The notes: a model not told the origin generated them from the letters alone. 64,000 bases of DNA from CAVYVZ01 sp963772065 (GCA_963772065.1 CAVYVZ010000010.1:1-64000), one strand, 5' to 3'. Positions 48,672 to 59,718 are shown, numbered from the stretch's first letter. A program made the numbers and translations.

Positions 48672-49560
48672 CTAGAGCGGATCTCCGAATCGTTCGCGAG
48701 CGCGGACGATGTACGCCAGCTCCCGGCCCGGCAAAGTGGATTCCGCATCCGCCAGTTCGATTCGTCGCCGCCGCCTTTCAACCAGCCGGGTCGCCAAGTG
48801 CTTCCAGCGAAAGGTCACCATCGACTCGGCGAACTCCGCTGTGCTGATGACGAGCGACTCCATGACGCTGTCTCGCTCCGTGCGTTCCGCGAGCAGTGCA
48901 TGGATGTACGCTTCGAGGTGGTCTCCGAGATCCGCGAATAGCTGTTCTTCGGTGCGTGCGATCGAGGACATCTTGACCATCCACTGGCGGACATCGTCCA
49001 GCACACCGCGCTCGCGCGAGTCGACGCGAAACGCGAGGATCTCGTCGAGCGTGCATTCCTCCCTGGGCGCTGGCAGTGCTTCATATGCCCATTGAACCAC
49101 GCTCGCCATGGTCGCCGGTGCCTGTCGGCCCGGTGCGTGCGGCGACAGGAGAGGCACGGCGTCCAGCTTGTCATGTTCGCGCAGCTGAATTGCAAGTGCC
49201 TTGGCTCCGGCATCGCCGAGGGCGCGTACTGCTCATCATCACCTCTCCCGTACTCCTGCTCGAGGAGCGGACTTCAGACATCAGGCTGTCGAACTCGCGA
49301 CGGGCGTCCCGCCATTCCGCGGATGCGCCGATCGGCAGTTCCCTCATCCACACCGGCGTGAACACGGCGCCTTGATCGATGAGCCAACCCAGTTCACCGA
49401 ATTCGTTCGGAAGCGGTGTTCGAAAATAGTCAATCTTCGGACACGCGACGCGGTCGCAGATGAGCAGCTGCCTTTTCAGCGAGTCAGGGATAAATGTCAC
49501 GCCAACGAGATCCGTGGTGACCGCCATAGCGTTCGACGTGCGCGGGCGCAACAGGATCAT
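48672..49560 (-). CDS. Unknown protein next to NACHT gene, one frameshift
   Basis: MILLRPRTSNAMAVTTDLVG begins at 49560, continues through FIPDSLKRQLLICDRVACPK and EFDSLMSEVRSSSR. A one-base shift near 49230 then joins RALGDAGAKALAIQLREHDK, LDAVPLLSPHAP and VVQWAYEALPAPREECTLDE, ending VRARERFGDPL. Total about 295 residues, soluble, mixed alpha/beta then helical, no motif I know. Same direction as and downstream of the two genes that follow on the map, so one operon with the NACHT gene is likely. Confidence 0.55.
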
Positions 49561-50176
49561 GAACGGCCCTACAGTGGTGCCACCACGCTGAGATAAGCAC
49601 GTCGGCCGGCCGTGCGTTCAGCCTCAAGAGCCAGGAAAACATGACGTCGCGCACATCCTGCGGAATGTCCACGTCGCGAAGAAAGCCGAGAACGTGACGC
49701 TGGACATCCCTCCACGCGCTGGTCGTCCAGCCGAATATCAGCGACATCCACCACCGGGCGGATCCCGATCGCATGACCACGTCCCTGAGAGAAACGTCTT
49801 CGCTGAACTCGTGCGTCAACAGGTCCGGTGTGATATTGATGGTGCGCATGATTCGGCCGACCGTTCGCCGTACCTCCGCGGCAACGGCTTCCAGTGCAAT
49901 CTGTTCACGGAATAGGCCCGCGGCCATGCCCACGAGTGTGAACCATTCAAGTGCCGCATGGCTCTCGTCGGACACACCCGGAAAGGTTCTCCCCGAGAGA
50001 ATCCGGCCGAATGCTGCGACCGCCGCGACGCCGGCGGCGATCGACAGGCCGCGCGCTGCCAGCGCAATCAGGCGCACGCGATCACTCAACCGCGACCACG
50101 ACCAGCCGCCCGGTGCGGCACCGTCGAGCAGGCCGGCCGCACTTGCCGGCATCGATGGTTGAGCCGATGCCATCAA
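49484..50176 (-). CDS. Unknown protein with hydrophobic N-terminal segments, partner of NACHT gene
   Basis: 230 codons as read. Residues about 30-60 (RLIALAARGLSIAAGVAAVA) and about 75-95 (ALEWFTLVGMAAGLFREQIA) are hydrophobic, possibly membrane-bound. The rest is helical with RRTVGRIMRTINITPDLLTH and FLRDVDIPQDVRDVMFSWLL. The last 25 codons overlap the next gene in another frame, so the true end may lie near 49570 after an indel. No family recognised. ATG 50173 or TTG 50176. Confidence 0.5.
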   Translation of the reverse strand: MMASAQPSMPASAAGLLDGAAPGGWSWSRLSDRVRLIALAARGLSIAAGVAAVAAFGRILSGRTFPGVSDESHAALEWFTLVGMAAGLFREQIALEAVAAEVRRTVGRIMRTINITPDLLTHEFSEDVSLRDVVMRSGSARWWMSLIFGWTTSAWRDVQRHVLGFLRDVDIPQDVRDVMFSWLLRLNARPADVLISAWWHHCRAVHDPVAPAHVERYGGHHGSRWRDIYP

Positions 50177-50219
50177 AGCGAGCGCCTGGATGGCCTTTCC
50201 CCGGGAGGCGGGATGAGCC

Positions 50220-52204
50220 AGCCATTAGCCGCGGTGTCTGCGACCTCCCAGGGGACGGAATCCGCAGGACTGCAGAGCTCGCGGAAGGTCTGGCGGACCG
50301 TCTAGCGCGTCGCCGCGTGGACGGAACGGCGGTCTCGAGGTGATCCAGACGTTCCGAGAGGTACCCGAGCAGAACCCCATGCTCGTCCAGTTCGACCAAG
50401 GGGCTAGTCTCATCGAGGACCCCGGTCAGACCGCGCTCGGCGGCCAGTGCGCGCAGAACCGCCCTGTACCTCCGATGACGTTCGGGGCGTGCGCCATTCG
50501 ACCAGCGCTCGCGCCGCCAATCTCACATATCGCGGGTGCGAGTCGGGCCATTTCCACGGGCGATCAGTGCGGCGCAGGAAACAGGCGGTCGAAGAAACCT
50601 TTCTGTTGCGGCGCCGGCAGCTGCGCCGCGTAGAGCAGGGCCACCTCCTCCCACCACTCACGATCAGACGCATATTTGCGCAGAAGGTCACCAGTCACCG
50701 CCGCCTCCGAACGAACGATTGCCTCCTCCCTGAGGGCGACCGACGTCAGATACTCTTGAAAGGTCAGATGTGAGAACGCCATCAGCGTGCGACCCTCGTC
50801 ATTGAGGCCGCGTTCGACCACCAATTGGCTTCGACTCTCGATGTTGTTCAGCAGGTCGGCGGCGGTCAAACCCGCCACCGGGCTGGTCTTCATGTCGGCG
50901 ACAATGCCCGGAATGAGCGCGCTCTCGAGCTCCCGGCGTGGAACTTCCCGAATGTGGGCCAGGTGCATGCGCATCGCTAGCTCGCGCAGGACGCGAATAG
51001 CATCATCGCCGGGAACCGTTTTGTTGTACTCCTGTTGGATGCCGGGTGGGGCGCGTGGTTCGACGAGGATCTTACGCACTCGTCGTACAGGACGTGGCGC
51101 TTGTCGGGGATCAGGCCGCGAACGTACTGCACAAGAACGATCAAAGACAGCAACATCGGATTGACAGCCAGCTCCGCGATGCGGGGATTCAGTCTCAACG
51201 TCTCAATAAGGCGCTCGGACAGGTCGGGCCTCGTCAGAAAGTCGTCCCGCTGGCGCACAAGCGTACATACGGATTCCCATGACAACGCCTGCAGCGTCAC
51301 GGGCTCGAAGCCATATTTCGCGAGCTGACCGTTGTACCCCACGATTCGGCTCGTAACGATGAAGCGGTTGCCCTTGTCCGCAGTGGCCGAGGCCAGTTCA
51401 CCGATATACTGCGCCGCGGCCGCTCGCGCTTCCTGGCTCCCCAATTCGTCGAAGGCATCGAACAACAGCACGCACTGACCTTGGTCGAGCTTCCGCTGCA
51501 GATAGTCCGGAGGGACGGGCGCCAACGTGCCGGTCGCCTGCCATTCCGCCCTGAACACGTGTAACAGACTCTTCAGCCCCAGCAGGGAGCTGACGTTCCT
51601 CAGGCGATTGAGGTAGAGGAACACGGGCAGAGGTCTGTCGTCGTATCCGAAGTCGTTGCGCACCCTTTCACGCGCAGACGCGGATCGCGGAGCTTCGAAC
51701 CTTACGATCTTGGGAACCGAACCGAACATGCGGCGTCCCCGCTCGAGCACGTGCCAGCGTGAGCGCCACGAACCGCAGCATCGTCGTCTTTCCGCTACCG
51801 GGGTCGCCCAACACTACCAACTTGCGGTTGCCCCGAAATGCGGCTGCCACGTCGATCGGCTCAGCGGAGAGTCCTGCTTTCTTGATGCTGAGCGACACGT
51901 ATAGTTTGTCTAGCTCATGAACCTGTCGTTCGGCGACCGGCACAAGCGACGTAGGCAGGATGGGTAGATACCGATGCTCCGATATCAAGTGCCGGAGGTA
52001 TCGCGCCTCGAACGCTCGCGTGACGGACAACCGACGACTCGCCTTGCCGAGCGCAACGACAGCGTGCTTGAGGAGGGGCCAGAGGATTGTCGTAAACAAA
52101 CCGCCGAGCAGCGTCCCACCGACCCCGATAAGCGCCGCAAGAATCGGCATCCGCGTGCGCGGGTCTTCCAGCACCCAATCGATGATCGAACTCACCTCAT
52201 GCAC
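50220..52204 (-). CDS. NACHT-domain STAND NTPase with N-terminal membrane segment, frameshifted
   Basis: About 650 residues in three frames. GTG 52204 starts MHEVSSIIDWVLEDPRTRM, then a TM segment (PILAALIGVGGTLLGGLFTT). NACHT motifs: Walker A KLVVLGDPGSGKTTMLRFVA, a shift near 51748, PVFLYLNRLRNV, Walker B QCVLLFDAFDELGSQEARAA and sensor NRFIVTSRIVGYNG. A second shift is near 51070. Then DDAIRVLRELAMRMHLAHIR, LMAFSHLTFQEYLTSVALRE (typical of NACHT winged-helix ends) and WWEEVALLYAAQLPA. The stretch 50220-50565 is in unclear frames. A candidate immune or signalling NTPase. Confidence 0.75.
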
Positions 52205-52292
52205 CCTCGACAGTGAGGATCCGTTTCAGAAAGCTGTGGTGGAAGGCGCCGGCGTAGCAGACAAGGCGGATACTGCCGAAACCGGGATAGGA

Positions 52293-52949
52293 TCAGCGCG
52301 TGATCCAGGGTTTGAACTGTTCTTCCCGCTGGAGCCGGCCCGCAATCTGCTCCGCCTCGCGACGGTCCTTGAACTTTCCAACCCGAACACGAAACACGCG
52401 CGGCGCGCCCGCGGCGGGCGGCATCACGTACGCGGGATAGCCTTTGTTCGTGAGCCGCCGCGCAATCGTGTCGGCTTCGGCCCGTTCGCCCACCGCGGCC
52501 ACCTGCACCGCGAAGCCGCCGCCCGCAGGTTCGCCCGGGGCGTTCCGTGTGGGAACGGGATCGGCTCTCTCTGGTGGAGGGACAGGAACACGTTCGGGCG
52601 CCGGCACGCTCGGAGCCGGCTTCAACGATTCCGGTGCCGGAGCGTTGCTTGCGAGGCGATCGGGATAGCTGAGTTTTTCCTGGCTGGCGCCGCCAGGCGC
52701 CGCGGATCCGGAGCCCGCTCCCCCGCTGGACCCGGTGGGCTCCGCCGTGCGGGGCGGCCGCGCCTCCGCAGTGGGATCAACGGGCGCGTCGCTCGCCGCC
52801 TGGGCCATGGCTACGCGTTGCTTGTAGATGTCCCTGCCGACGATGACGCCGCACAGGAAGATCACCACGGCCACGACCGTGGCGGCCATGAAGAGCGCAA
52901 CGAGGTGTTTTCCGCTTAGCTGAATCTCGTGAAATCCCTCATCCGCCAT
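52293..52949 (-). CDS. SPOR-domain membrane protein
   Basis: 218 residues. Short cytoplasmic N-terminus, TM at about 15-37 (LVALFMAATVVAVVIFLCGV), a long Pro/Ala/Gly-rich periplasmic linker (about 50-140), then a C-terminal SPOR domain (about 142-218): FAVQVAAVGERAEADTIARR, LTNKGYPAYVM and FRVRVGKFKDRREAEQIAGR. SPOR domains bind denuded peptidoglycan glycans at division sites. Next to the TPR gene in the same direction. Confidence 0.88.
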   Translation of the reverse strand: MADEGFHEIQLSGKHLVALFMAATVVAVVIFLCGVIVGRDIYKQRVAMAQAASDAPVDPTAEARPPRTAEPTGSSGGAGSGSAAPGGASQEKLSYPDRLASNAPAPESLKPAPSVPAPERVPVPPPERADPVPTRNAPGEPAGGGFAVQVAAVGERAEADTIARRLTNKGYPAYVMPPAAGAPRVFRVRVGKFKDRREAEQIAGRLQREEQFKPWITR

Positions 52950-52965
52950 GCTTTAGCTGCGGATT

Positions 52966-54485
52966 TTACCATGGCCGGGCTAGTACCTGCTGGGGAGAGA
53001 GCTTCTGCAGCAGGTCGCGCGCGGGACGGTTGGTCGGATCGATCCAGATGGCGATCTTCAGCGAGTCGACCGCTTCCCGCGTGCGCCCGCTCCGCTCGTA
53101 CGCTCGCGCGAGCTGGTAGTGGGCCTCGGGATGGTAGGGCATGAGATAGATCGCGCGCCGCAGCTCGGCGATCGCCTCGGCGTCGCGCTCCTGCTCGAAC
53201 ATCCGGCGGCCACGATCCAGATGGAACGCCGCCAGCTCCTGCTGCTCACGCTGCTCGGCGGCGACGATCACGCTTTCCAGCCGCAGCGTGCCCGGCTCGA
53301 CGAGCTCGTTCTTGACGCGCTCGAGATCAGCCGGCATCGTGTTGCCGGACGATCCCCTCTCGCGGTCGGCCCAGACCGACGACAGCTGCCGCGCCAGCTC
53401 TTTCTCGCGCGAGGCTTCCGCCCCGCTTCCCGCCGACTGCAGCGCGACGCCAAGCGCGTAGTGCGCCTCATCGTCGGCGGGGTTTCGGCGCACCGCCTCG
53501 CGAAGCCAGTGGGACGCATCGCTCGGATTGCCATCGGCGAAATGCGCGTAGCCCAGGTTGAAGAACAGATCGGGATCGTCGGGATCGAGCTTTGACGCTT
53601 CGGAAAAATAGTACGCCGCTCGCGGCAATGTTGCCTTGCGCCGAAGCTGGATGATGCCGGCGTTGTTCAGGATCGCGGGATCGGCTTTCTGGCGATTGAG
53701 GTCGGTCAACGCGGTCAACGCCTCGTCGTACCGCTGCAGGTTGATGAGCGACGTCGCCGCGAGGAAGCGCGCGCGTCGTGCCAGGGGATGATCGCCCGGC
53801 ACCGCTGCCGCCACCTCGAGCGCGCGTTTGTGCTCGGCCTGCTCGGTGTAGACATCCCACTGCGCGAGGCGGGCCCGTTGGAACCTCGGGTAGACCTCCA
53901 GCGCCTCCTGCAGGTACCGAGCTTCGCGGCTGGCGACTCCGCGAGCACGCCCTTGATGTACTGCTCGAATGCGGCGAGCGGCGGCTGTCCGTGCTCGATC
54001 TGCTCCACGGTGCTTCCGCTGCCGCCGGCAAGCTGTCGTGCGGCGCCCGCGTAAATGTGCAGCAGCTGGCTGAGAGGGCCGTGGGCCAGCACTTCCGGCA
54101 GCATGCGGCCGGTGTCCAGCCTGATGGCCCTCGCGCGGATGTGCAGCGTGCCCTCCTTCTGCTCGAAGCCGCCGATCACGACGTGCGATGCGCCGACGAG
54201 CTGTCCGAGGCGGATAACCGTGGCGTGGCTGAGCGACGCGACGGGAGGTACGTTCAGGCTCTCGAACGCGCGCAGCCGGTCTTCGCGTGTAATCGCGGGC
54301 GCACCGAGCGCCAGCAGATCGTCGGTCAGCGCCACGGCCGATCCTTCGCTGAGCCAGTACAAACGCGCCTCGCGTTGCACGTTGTCGAATGGAATGACGA
54401 GATACCGCGTGCCGCCCTGCGCCCGGAGCCCCAGTGGACCGGCCGACGTCAGAACGAGGCCGAGGGCCACGACGGCTTTGATCAT
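52966..54485 (-). CDS. Secreted TPR-repeat protein, one frameshift
   Basis: About 505 residues from ATG 54483-54485. Signal peptide MIKAVVALGLVLTSAGPLGL. N-terminal part YLVIPFDNVQREARLYWLSE and GSAVALTDDLLALGAPAITR resembles the TolB/FlgO-like nucleotide-free domain of secreted regulators. A shift near 53925 joins QYIKGVLAESPAAK to RYLQEALEVYPRFQRARLAQ. TPR units follow (PLARRARFLAATSLINLQRY, DDPDLFFNLGYAHFADGNPS, ADDEAHYALGVALQSAG, YHPEAHYQLARAYERSGRTR). Its start overlaps the stop of the V4R-like gene. Confidence 0.78.
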
Positions 54486-55060
54486 GAACTCGCCGGCCTC
54501 ACCGTGACGCTCATCAGACACTGTGCCGCACCGGTTCCGCGGCACTGCTCGATGCCGACCTCGACGTGCAGGTCGAAGAGGTAGAGCAGGCGCCGCACCG
54601 CCGCGGCGTAGAACTCGCACAAGGGATCGGATACCGGCTCGCGCACCTCGCAGAAGATGGAGCCGCGTATATCGATCTCGCCCCGGCCGCCGCGCCAGCG
54701 GACCATCGCCTTGCTGCCGCCATAGGTGCCCTGAATCATCCGGCGCGCGACACGCATGGCGAGCCACCTGCGGATTCGGTCCGGCGCCGCGCGGATGATC
54801 GTGCGATAGGCACCCGGCAGATCCGCCACCGTCCACTCGGCGGTGTACTCGCCGGCGCGCCCGGCGATGCGATGATATGGCTCCCCTTCCAGTCGCAGAA
54901 AGCTCAGCACGGCGGCCAGCGGCGCAAGGCCGATTCGGCCGTCACGCAGGCCCGACGGATTCAGCCACGATTCATAGAATTCAAGTCGTGTCGGCAGCAG
55001 GTCGGCGATGCCCTGATGGAGGCTCGCCACGAGGAGGCGCCCGATGCTGACCTCAGTCAT
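54482..55060 (-). CDS. V4R-like (4-vinyl reductase) small-molecule-binding domain protein
   Basis: 192 residues. The C-terminal half reads IDIRGSIFCEVREPVSDPLC, EFYAAAVRRLLYLFDLHVEV and then GIEQCRGTGAAQCLMSVTV. The spacing of Cys in PLCEFY..., EQCRGTGAAQC and the final beta strand matches V4R domains (signature E..C...G...C.F.V). The N-terminal half (ARRMIQGTYGGSKAMVRWRG, ADLPGAYRTIIRAAPDRIRR) fits the DUF2378-like acidobacterial and myxobacterial variants. It probably binds a hydrocarbon or metal ligand. TGA overlaps the ATG of the TPR gene. Confidence 0.6.
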   Translation of the reverse strand: MTEVSIGRLLVASLHQGIADLLPTRLEFYESWLNPSGLRDGRIGLAPLAAVLSFLRLEGEPYHRIAGRAGEYTAEWTVADLPGAYRTIIRAAPDRIRRWLAMRVARRMIQGTYGGSKAMVRWRGGRGEIDIRGSIFCEVREPVSDPLCEFYAAAVRRLLYLFDLHVEVGIEQCRGTGAAQCLMSVTVRPASS

Positions 55061-55102
55061 TTTTGATACGCTCTACGCGTTAGGCCCTCGGCTCTCGGCC
55101 CT

Positions 55103-55678
55103 ATGTGGACAGCAGCGATTCTGGCCGGCGGCGAAGCGCGGCGGCTGGGCGGAATCGACAAGAGCGCGCTGCTCGTCCGCGGAACGTCGATACTCGATCG
55201 CCAGCTCCGCGTACTGCGTTCCCTGACGCCGCACATCCTGATCGTTGCGTCCGACGAGCATCGATACCGGGAAGCGGGTGTGCCGGTCGTCCGCGATTGC
55301 ATTCGGGGGGCAGGATCGATGGGAGGGCTTTATACGGCGCTCGTGGAAGCGCCAACGGACCAACTCGTGGTGATGGCCTGCGACATGCCGTTCCTGACGG
55401 CTCCGTTTCTGACTCGGCTCGCGGCGCTCGGCGCCGGAGCAGACGCCGCGATGCCGCGTGACGCGCGCGGCCGGCACCCGCTCTGCGCCGCGTGGGCGCG
55501 GCGCACCGCCGCTCATCTGCGCGCGCGCATCGACGAGGGCCGCCTGCGCATCGTCGACGCGCTCGACGGCCTCGACGTGCGGGACATGGATCCCGGCGAG
55601 CTCGCGAGCTTCGACGCGGACGGGACGCTGCTGCTGAACGTCAACACTCCGGACGATTACGCACGGGCGATCGCGTGA
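55103..55678 (+). CDS. mobA: Molybdenum cofactor guanylyltransferase
   Basis: 191 residues. Attaches GMP to molybdopterin. AAILAGGEARRLGGIDKSAL is the nucleotide-binding LxGGxxxRxGxxK loop, RGAGSMGGLYTAL and LVVMACDMPFLTAPFLTRL carry the metal-binding Asp, and LLNVNTPDDY is the usual C-terminal Asn-Thr-Pro. Length is normal. Divergent from the V4R gene, 13 bases upstream of argS, so probably co-transcribed with it. Confidence 0.88.
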   Translation: MWTAAILAGGEARRLGGIDKSALLVRGTSILDRQLRVLRSLTPHILIVASDEHRYREAGVPVVRDCIRGAGSMGGLYTALVEAPTDQLVVMACDMPFLTAPFLTRLAALGAGADAAMPRDARGRHPLCAAWARRTAAHLRARIDEGRLRIVDALDGLDVRDMDPGELASFDADGTLLLNVNTPDDYARAIA

Positions 55679-55691
55679 AAGCGTAGCACAA

Positions 55692-57687
55692 ATGATCCTG
55701 GCTCTCCACGATCGCCTCCGCGATCACGTCGCTCGTGTGCTCACGACGCTGTATGCGCTCGACGCCGGCGCACAGCCGCAGGTGGTGCTCGACTATCCGC
55801 CGAACCGTGCGCTCGGCGACCTCGGAACCCCTATCGCCTTCGAGCTCGCCCGGCGGCTGCGGAAGGCGCCCAGGGCGATCGCGCAGGAGATTGCCGCGGC
55901 ATTCGGTACCGTCGAGGGCGTGGCGCAGGTGGCGGCGTCGCCGAACGGCTACCTCAATTTCTTCCTCGACCGCCCCTCGTTCCTCGTGCAGCGGCTCACA
56001 GGCGCGATCGGTGGGCCGCCGCGCGGCGGGTCGGGCAAGGCGATCGTCGAGCACACCGCCATCAACCCCAACAAGGCGGCGCACATCGGACACCTGCGCA
56101 ACGCCGCGCTTGGCGACACGCTCGTCCGCGCGCTGCGCTTCCGCGGCGTGCCCGTCGAGGTGCAGAACTACATCGACGACACCGGCGTTCAGGTCGCCGA
56201 CGTGGTGGTCGGCTTCCGCACGCTCGAGAACAAGACGCTCGACGAGATCCGCGAGATCGCCGATTCGACGCGCTTCGACTACTACTGCTGGGACCTGTAC
56301 GCGCGCGTCACCGAGTGGTACGAGCAGGACAAGGAGCGGCTGAACGTGCGTGCCGCGGCCCTGCACGACATCGAGCATGGCGGGAACGAGAACGCCGCCA
56401 TCGCCGCGTTCATCGCCGACCGCATCGTCCACAGTCACCTGCGGACGATGGCGAGGATGAACATCGACTACGACCTGCTCACGTGGGAGGGCGACATCCT
56501 GCGGCTCAAGTTCTGGGCACAGGCGTTCGACGTGCTGAAGGCGAAGGGCGCCGTCTACCAGGCGAGCGAAGGCCGCCTGGCCGGCTGCTGGGTGATGAAG
56601 ATCGACGAGGAACCGGGCACGGCGGACGAGGAGGACGATGAGGACGAGCAGCGCGAAAAGGTGATCGTCCGTTCCAACGGCGTGGTGACGTATGTCGGCA
56701 AGGACATCGCCTATCAGTTCTGGAAGCTGGGACTGCTCGGCCGCGACTTCAAGTATCGCGTGTTCACGTCGAGGCCACGAGGGCCGCTGTGGGCGACCGG
56801 CTCCGACAACGGTGAGAAGGATCATCCGCTTTTCGGGGGCGCGGCCTACGTCTACAACGTGATCGATGTGCGGCAGGCATATCTGCAGAAGCTGTTGAAG
56901 CAGGCGCTGCTTGCGGTCGGTCATGTGGAGGGGGCGGAGCGGTCGCATCATTTCTCGTACGAGATGGTGACGCTCTCGCATGCGACGGCGCGCGAGCTTG
57001 GATACGCGCCGCCTCCCGGCTCCGAGGACGCGGCGCGGCCGTTCGTCGAAGTGTCGGGGCGCAAGGGCCTCGGCGTGAAGGCAGACGATCTGCTCGACAC
57101 GCTCGACCGCCAAGGCAGGCGGCGAGGTCGCGAAGCGCAACCCCGAACTGTCGGAGGAGGAGCGCGAGCGCATCGCGCGGATGATTGCCATCGCCGCCGT
57201 CCGGTACTTCCTGATCAAGTTCTCGCGGGGCAAAGTCATCGCCTTCGATCTCGACGAAGCGCTCAGCTTCGAGGGCGAGAGCGGGCCGTACGTGCAGTAC
57301 GCGATCGTGCGGGCGAACAACATCTTCCAGAAGCTGCGCCAGCGGGACGGGCTGTCGGAGGAGGCGCTGATTGCCTCGTTGCCGCAGGTGCCCCCGACAG
57401 AGCTGACCGGTGGAAACGGAGACCACGAGCTCTGGTCGCTGGTGCTCGAGGCGTCGCGGCTGGACGAAATCGTCGAGCAGGTCGTCCGCTCGCTGGAGTT
57501 CTCCGTTCTCGCCAAGTATGTATTCGGGCTGGCGCAGGCGTTCAACGCGTTCTATCATCGCGCGCCGATCCTGAACGAGGAACGGGACGAGGTGCGCCGC
57601 TGGCGGGCGGGCGCGATCATCTACCTGCGCCAGCAGCTCACGCGGGCGCTCGATGTCATGGGTGTGGACGTGCCGCCGAGGATGTGA
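55692..57687 (+). CDS. argS: Arginyl-tRNA synthetase, one frameshift
   Basis: About 665 residues. An N-terminal Add-1 domain (FELARRLRKAPRAIAQEIAA) precedes the class I signature NPNKAAHIGHLRNAALGDTL. QNYIDDTGVQVADVVVGF follows, and GRKGLGVKADDLLDTL stands in the KMSKS position. A one-base shift near 57110 joins this to AGGEVAKRNPELSEEERERI, then the anticodon-binding domain SFEGESGPYVQYAIVRANNI, with the end DVMGVDVPPRM. An essential gene, so the shift is very probably a sequencing error. Confidence 0.9.
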
Positions 57688-57688
57688 C

Positions 57689-58374
57689 GTGCCGAGAATT
57701 GCCATCGCTCCCTGCAGCAAGCCACACGATTACGAGGAGTCGATCCGACGGGCGGGTGCCGACGCCACGGTCCTCGACTACAGGACGCATCCGGTGGCCG
57801 AGGTGATCCGCCAGTTCGACGGCGTGCTGCTCGCCGGCGGCGGCGACGTGCTGCCCTCGATCTACGGAGAGGCGGCGCATCCGGCGTTCACCGCCGCCGA
57901 GGCGGGCCGGGACGAGTACGAGATCGAGCTGGTGACGCGGGCGCTCGAGGCCGACGTCCCGCTCTTCGCGATCTGCCGCGGCATCCAGGTGCTCAACGTC
58001 GCGCTCGGCGGAACACTCGTGCAGGACATCCCGACCGAGGTGGTGAACGCGGTGTCCCACGAAGTGCGGCGAGCCGAGGTTTGCGATCGCGCACGACGTG
58101 TGGATGGCCGACCGGCAGCCTTTTCGAGCGCCTCATTCGCGAGCGGATCACCGAGGGCGACGAGGTGCCGGTGAACAGCCGGCATCATCAGGCGATCAAA
58201 CAGCCCGGAAAGGGGCTCGTGGTCAGCGGCACCGCACCCGACGGCGTGATCGAAGCCGCCGAGGACCCGACGCGCCGTTTCTGCCTGGGCGTGCAGTGGC
58301 ACCCGGAGAACTTCTACCGAACGGGAGAGTTCAGCCCGTTGTTCGAGGGGTTCGTGAAGGCCGCGAAGCGGTGA
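57689..58374 (+). CDS. Gamma-glutamyl-gamma-aminobutyrate hydrolase family (peptidase C26), frameshifted
   Basis: About 228 residues from GTG 57689, two bases after the argS stop. Class I glutamine-amidotransferase fold: FDGVLLAGGGDVLPSIYGE, the nucleophile Cys in VPLFAICRGIQVLNVALGGT, and the His/Glu of FCLGVQWHPENFYRTGE. Shifts near 58070 and 58115 are needed to include RFAIAHDVWMADRQ and SLFERLIRERI. PuuD-like enzymes hydrolyse gamma-glutamyl-GABA in putrescine breakdown; other gamma-glutamyl substrates are possible. Confidence 0.82.
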
Positions 58375-58402
58375 GTTGTCGGGAGCTGTTCGCGCCATAT
58401 CG

Positions 58403-59665
58403 ATGATTGATATTCGGGAGCTGCGACGCGACCCTGACCGGTTCATAACGAAGCTGGCCCGCAAGGGCGCGGAGCCGATCGGGCGTGAACTGCTTCGCGT
58501 CGACGCGGCATGGCGCGCTGCCACCGCCCGAGTGGAGTCGCTGCGCGCGCAGCAGAAGCAGCAGTCAGGCAGACCGTCGGAGCACGAGCTCCAGGAGCTT
58601 GCCCACCGAAAGGAGCAGCTTCACAAAGGCCAGACCGAACTGGCCGAGTTGGAACGCCAGCGAAAGGACCTGATCGACCGTGTGCCGAACCCCCCGGCGG
58701 ATGACGTGCCCGACGGCGGCGAGGATGATTTCGCCGTGCTCCGAGAGGTCGGGGAGAAACCCGCCTTCACCTTCCCGGTGCGCGATCACCTCGAATTGGC
58801 GGAGGCATCCGGTTGGATTGACATGGCGCGGGCGACGAAAGTGTCGGGCTCGCGCTTCGCCTACCGCCTGGGAGACCTTGCACTCCTGGAACTTGCGCTC
58901 TACCGGTTCGCTCTCCAGCGTGCGGTCGAACAGGGACATGTGCCGGTGTTGCCGCCGTGCTCGTGAGGCAGGAGGCGATGTACGGCACCGGGTTCTTTCC
59001 AACCGACGCGGTCAACATCTACGGAGTCGAGCGCGACGATCTTGTATCTCGTCGGCACATCCGAGGTTTCGCTCGCGGCGTTCCATGCGGCCGAGGTTCT
59101 CGACGCCCTGCCGAAGCGCTACGTGGCGCTGTCCGCATGCTTTCGGCGAGAGGCCGGCGCGGCGGGCAAAGACACGCGCGGCATGTTCCGCGTTCACCAG
59201 TTCGACAAGGTCGAGATGTTCGTGTGCTGCGCTCCCGAGACCTCGCGCGACGAGCACGAACGGTTGCTCGCGATCGAAGAGAGCATCGTCCAGGCGCTCG
59301 GCCTGCCCTATCGCGTCATCGACACAGCGGCCGGCGACCTGGGTGCGCCGGCCGTCAGGAAGTACGACATCGAGGCGTGGTTCCCCGGTCAGGAGCGCTT
59401 CCGTGAAATCACGTCCACGTCGAACACGACCGACTTCCAGTCGCGGCGACTCGACGTCCGCTTTCGACGGAGCGGCTCCCTCGGCTACGTGCACACGCTC
59501 AACGGAACAGCGATCACGGCGCGCGCGATGCTGGCCATCCTCGAGAACTTTCAGGACGCTGAAGGCTCGATCGCGCTTCCCGCGGTGCTCTGGGAATTCG
59601 GCGCTCCCCGCCAGCTGGTGTCGGGAACGCTCCACACGGATTCTCCGGGATCACGGGCGCGCTGA
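58403..59665 (+). CDS. serS: Seryl-tRNA synthetase, two frameshifts
   Basis: About 420 residues. MIDIRELRRDPDRFITKLAR starts the N-terminal coiled-coil arm, about 30-110 (HRKEQLHKGQTELAELERQR). Shifts near 58958 and 59040 bring together VPVLPP, VLVRQEAMYGTGFFP and LYLVGTSEVSLAAFHAAEVL. Class II motif 2 is ACFRREAGAAGKDTRGMFRV then HQFDKVEMF, followed by EITSTSNTTDFQSRRLDVRF and motif 3 TLNGTAITARAMLAILENFQ. Essential, so the shifts look like sequencing errors. Twenty-nine bases after the C26 gene. Confidence 0.9.
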
Positions 59666-59718
59666 AACGCAGAGACGCGGAGTTGTCAGTCGCGCCGCGT
59701 CATTTTGGGAGCAGGTTG

